A DNA stretch of 64,000 nt, from assembly GCA_030549495.1 (NCBI GenBank), contig JAUIRK010000982.1, positions 234,102-298,101 of the forward strand, read 5' to 3'. The DNA comes from Nectonema munidae (taxonomy: Eukaryota; Nematomorpha; Nectonematoida; Nectonematidae). Positions within the stretch are counted from its first letter, which is position 1. Each line of letters begins with the position of its first letter. Made by a program: the position numbers and the translations under genes. The notes beneath the pieces were generated by a model, which made no database searches, had not been told where the DNA came from, and was given only the letters and a program-made list of their open reading frames with translations. Below are positions 61,191 to 64,000 of the stretch, piece after piece.

Positions 61191-61749
61191 TATCGTGCAA
61201 ATAAATGCCTCCAATATTCTTTCTTTACTACAAGCACTGCGTATTAAGTTAAAATGTCTTTCAGATCAGAAAAGAATTTGAAAATGCAGAAACAGTGTGA
61301 ATAATTACTTTTCTCTTGTATATAAATGAAATTAGCTAATTAATTTGCTAATATAATTAGATTTTATATAACTGATATGTATATAATATATGATATTCTT
61401 TATCCATTATATTATATGTATTTGTAGTGAAGGAAAGTGATTGTAGAGGCAATACATTTTAATACGAAGCTGCAAAGAGGAAACGCAGCAATTCTTCACA
61501 AGAGATCTTCTGAGTTTCGTGGTTTTTTTTAACACGTGTGGAGAATTTTGTATGTGGTAGATGGAAAACAATGGAAATGATGGAAAAGATGAGGAAATTA
61601 TCAAGTTAGAAGATGATGAAATTGAATTGTAAAAGAGTTTTGCTACTTGGACTACTTCTTTTGCTGGAAAAGGTTGAAGAGGTTGAGAAAGCTGTACTAC
61701 TACCAAGAACAAGAGCTGATTAGATAAGTTTAATGCAATATCTGTTGCG

Positions 61750-62010
61750 CTACGTGGAAGATTTTTGTCGCGAAATTAAAGGGTACAAAACGTGTGTAAG
61801 AAGTGTGATGTGCTATGGGGCTGAATAAAAAAGATGAGGAAGACCGAGGATGGCATGAATAAGAGAGATCTCAAAATTGGAGAAGCATATATGAGGGGAA
61901 GTTGGAGAAGTCGCTTCAAGCAACTGGTCGACCTTGGCTAACAAGGATAAATGTCAAGCCATCCCCATGAGCAAATGGAAGATGATGATAATGATGGTGT
62001 TAGTGGGGAA
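61750..62010 (+). mobile_element. Possible LINE 3' debris (RTE-like)
   Basis: In shifting frames reads GRPRM, then RDLKIGEAYMRGSWRSRFKQ, which resembles the C-terminal end of LINE polymerases. It ends in GAAGATGATGATAATGATGG, like GAT-rich RTE tails. Weak evidence only. Confidence 0.28.
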
Positions 62011-62934
62011 CAAATAAACCATAAAACCTTATTTACAGAAATATGTTATCACTAAAGTAACACGTTTGAACTTGATAAGGTTCGATAAAAAGCATACCAA
62101 AGATCGAAATCGTACTGAACTTCGATATTTTAATATTTTCTATGGGAAAATGTCCATTAGGCAAATATCCTACACTCACTTAGATACTATCTTGACTCAA
62201 TTCACCTTATTTTTTTTAAATATTTTTAAGTCTAAAATACCCAAATAATAAGGATATAAAAGAGAGGATTTTTACTTCTTGGGGAACTGATATCACACTT
62301 CTCTTCAAAATGATAAGGCATACGATTTTCATTTCTTGGGACACTATATAGTTTTACACTGGTCATCAAAGCATTTTAATTAAGCCTCAAAGGAGGCGAA
62401 TTGTCGATGGGATGAAATGTCACTCGACAAAGTGTCAAAGATTCTATTTTACACGATACTCAATCTTTGCATATTCCAGATTTGGTATTTATATTTTTAT
62501 ATATTCATTTTCGGATAGTGTTTTATGTTAGATTGAAGAGAGATGATCTTGTTAAGAGTAGATTAATTCTCTGTAAAAACAGTTTTTGAACAAGTGCCAA
62601 CGATTTGTCTAATTGAAACAACCTTTTGATGTTTTGAAGATTTGCTGTCAAATCCAACTCTATGTTATTCATCGAAATTGTATATTTATTATGCAAGATT
62701 TACATAGGAATACAGCTTTAATTATTTGTAGAATTGATTGGATGTAGAATAGGTACTTTGTGTTTAGTATTATATATAACCTTCAATTGATTATTTTTTT
62801 ATTAAGGTTGCTGCATTTCTTATTCAAACAGGAGGGATGCTGATTTAAATTTCAATATTTATATTAGTATAAGTAGTTTCTAAAATCATTAAAACTTCTA
62901 CTGATCCAATGGATCATAATTTATAAACATCTAC

Positions 62935-64000
<1,066 letters not shown>

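Overview
The window is AT-rich, intron-bearing animal nuclear DNA: long introns, a metazoan doublecortin-like kinase, APE-type LINEs, tRNA-derived SINEs, many hAT and piggyBac-type elements, and very long (GAT)n/(ATC)n microsatellites. The mix fits an arthropod, perhaps a crustacean, but that assignment is inference and not secure. No bacterial features, tRNA genes, rRNA or CRISPR arrays were seen. No retroviral, LTR or Polinton remains were recognised.

Host genes. (1) At 950-11313 (+) lie the last six exons of a gene whose splice phases close perfectly (1458 coding bases, 485 residues plus stop). The first two exons encode a CREPT/RPRD-type coiled coil, and the rest is a low-complexity Ser/Pro tail, so I read it as an RPRD2-like RNA polymerase II CTD-binding protein. 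Its CID-encoding 5' exons lie upstream of the window. (2) At 31590-33836 (-) is a complete 748-residue doublecortin-like kinase (two DCX domains plus a CaMK-type kinase domain) in one uninterrupted ORF, unusual for a gene that is normally split by introns.

Repeat landscape. 0-11 kb: the RPRD2-like gene, with a (TCA)n array, SINE, hairpin, MITEs and small piggyBac-like MITEs in its introns. 11-31 kb: gene desert with short hAT MITEs having clear 8-bp target duplications, a LINE 3' end, a 236-bp hairpin insertion with a hammerhead-like motif and a 13-bp target duplication, and a fossil ZBED-type hAT. 34-35.4 kb and 45.5-46.2 kb: a tRNA-headed element in short and long forms. 36.8-42.2 kb: a decayed hAT transposase gene split by a 3.96-kb element with TTAA target duplication and CCC...GGG inverted ends (piggyBac signature). 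The interior of that element is two head-on ~150-bp satellite arrays and no gene. 42.6-45.4 kb: LINE fragments separated by a block of exactly four satellite monomers. 46-53 kb: nested hAT elements and a decayed ZBED-like hAT transposase. 55.6-57.5 kb: a decayed DDE transposase-like gene of a family I cannot name. 58-62 kb: a three-copy dispersed repeat, a SINE, and possible LINE debris. 62.9-64 kb: a (GAT)n tract running off the end.

The most novel object is the piggyBac-type element that has turned into two inverted satellite arrays, together with an integer-monomer block of the same satellite 2.6 kb away. This suggests a route by which a transposon seeds satellite DNA.
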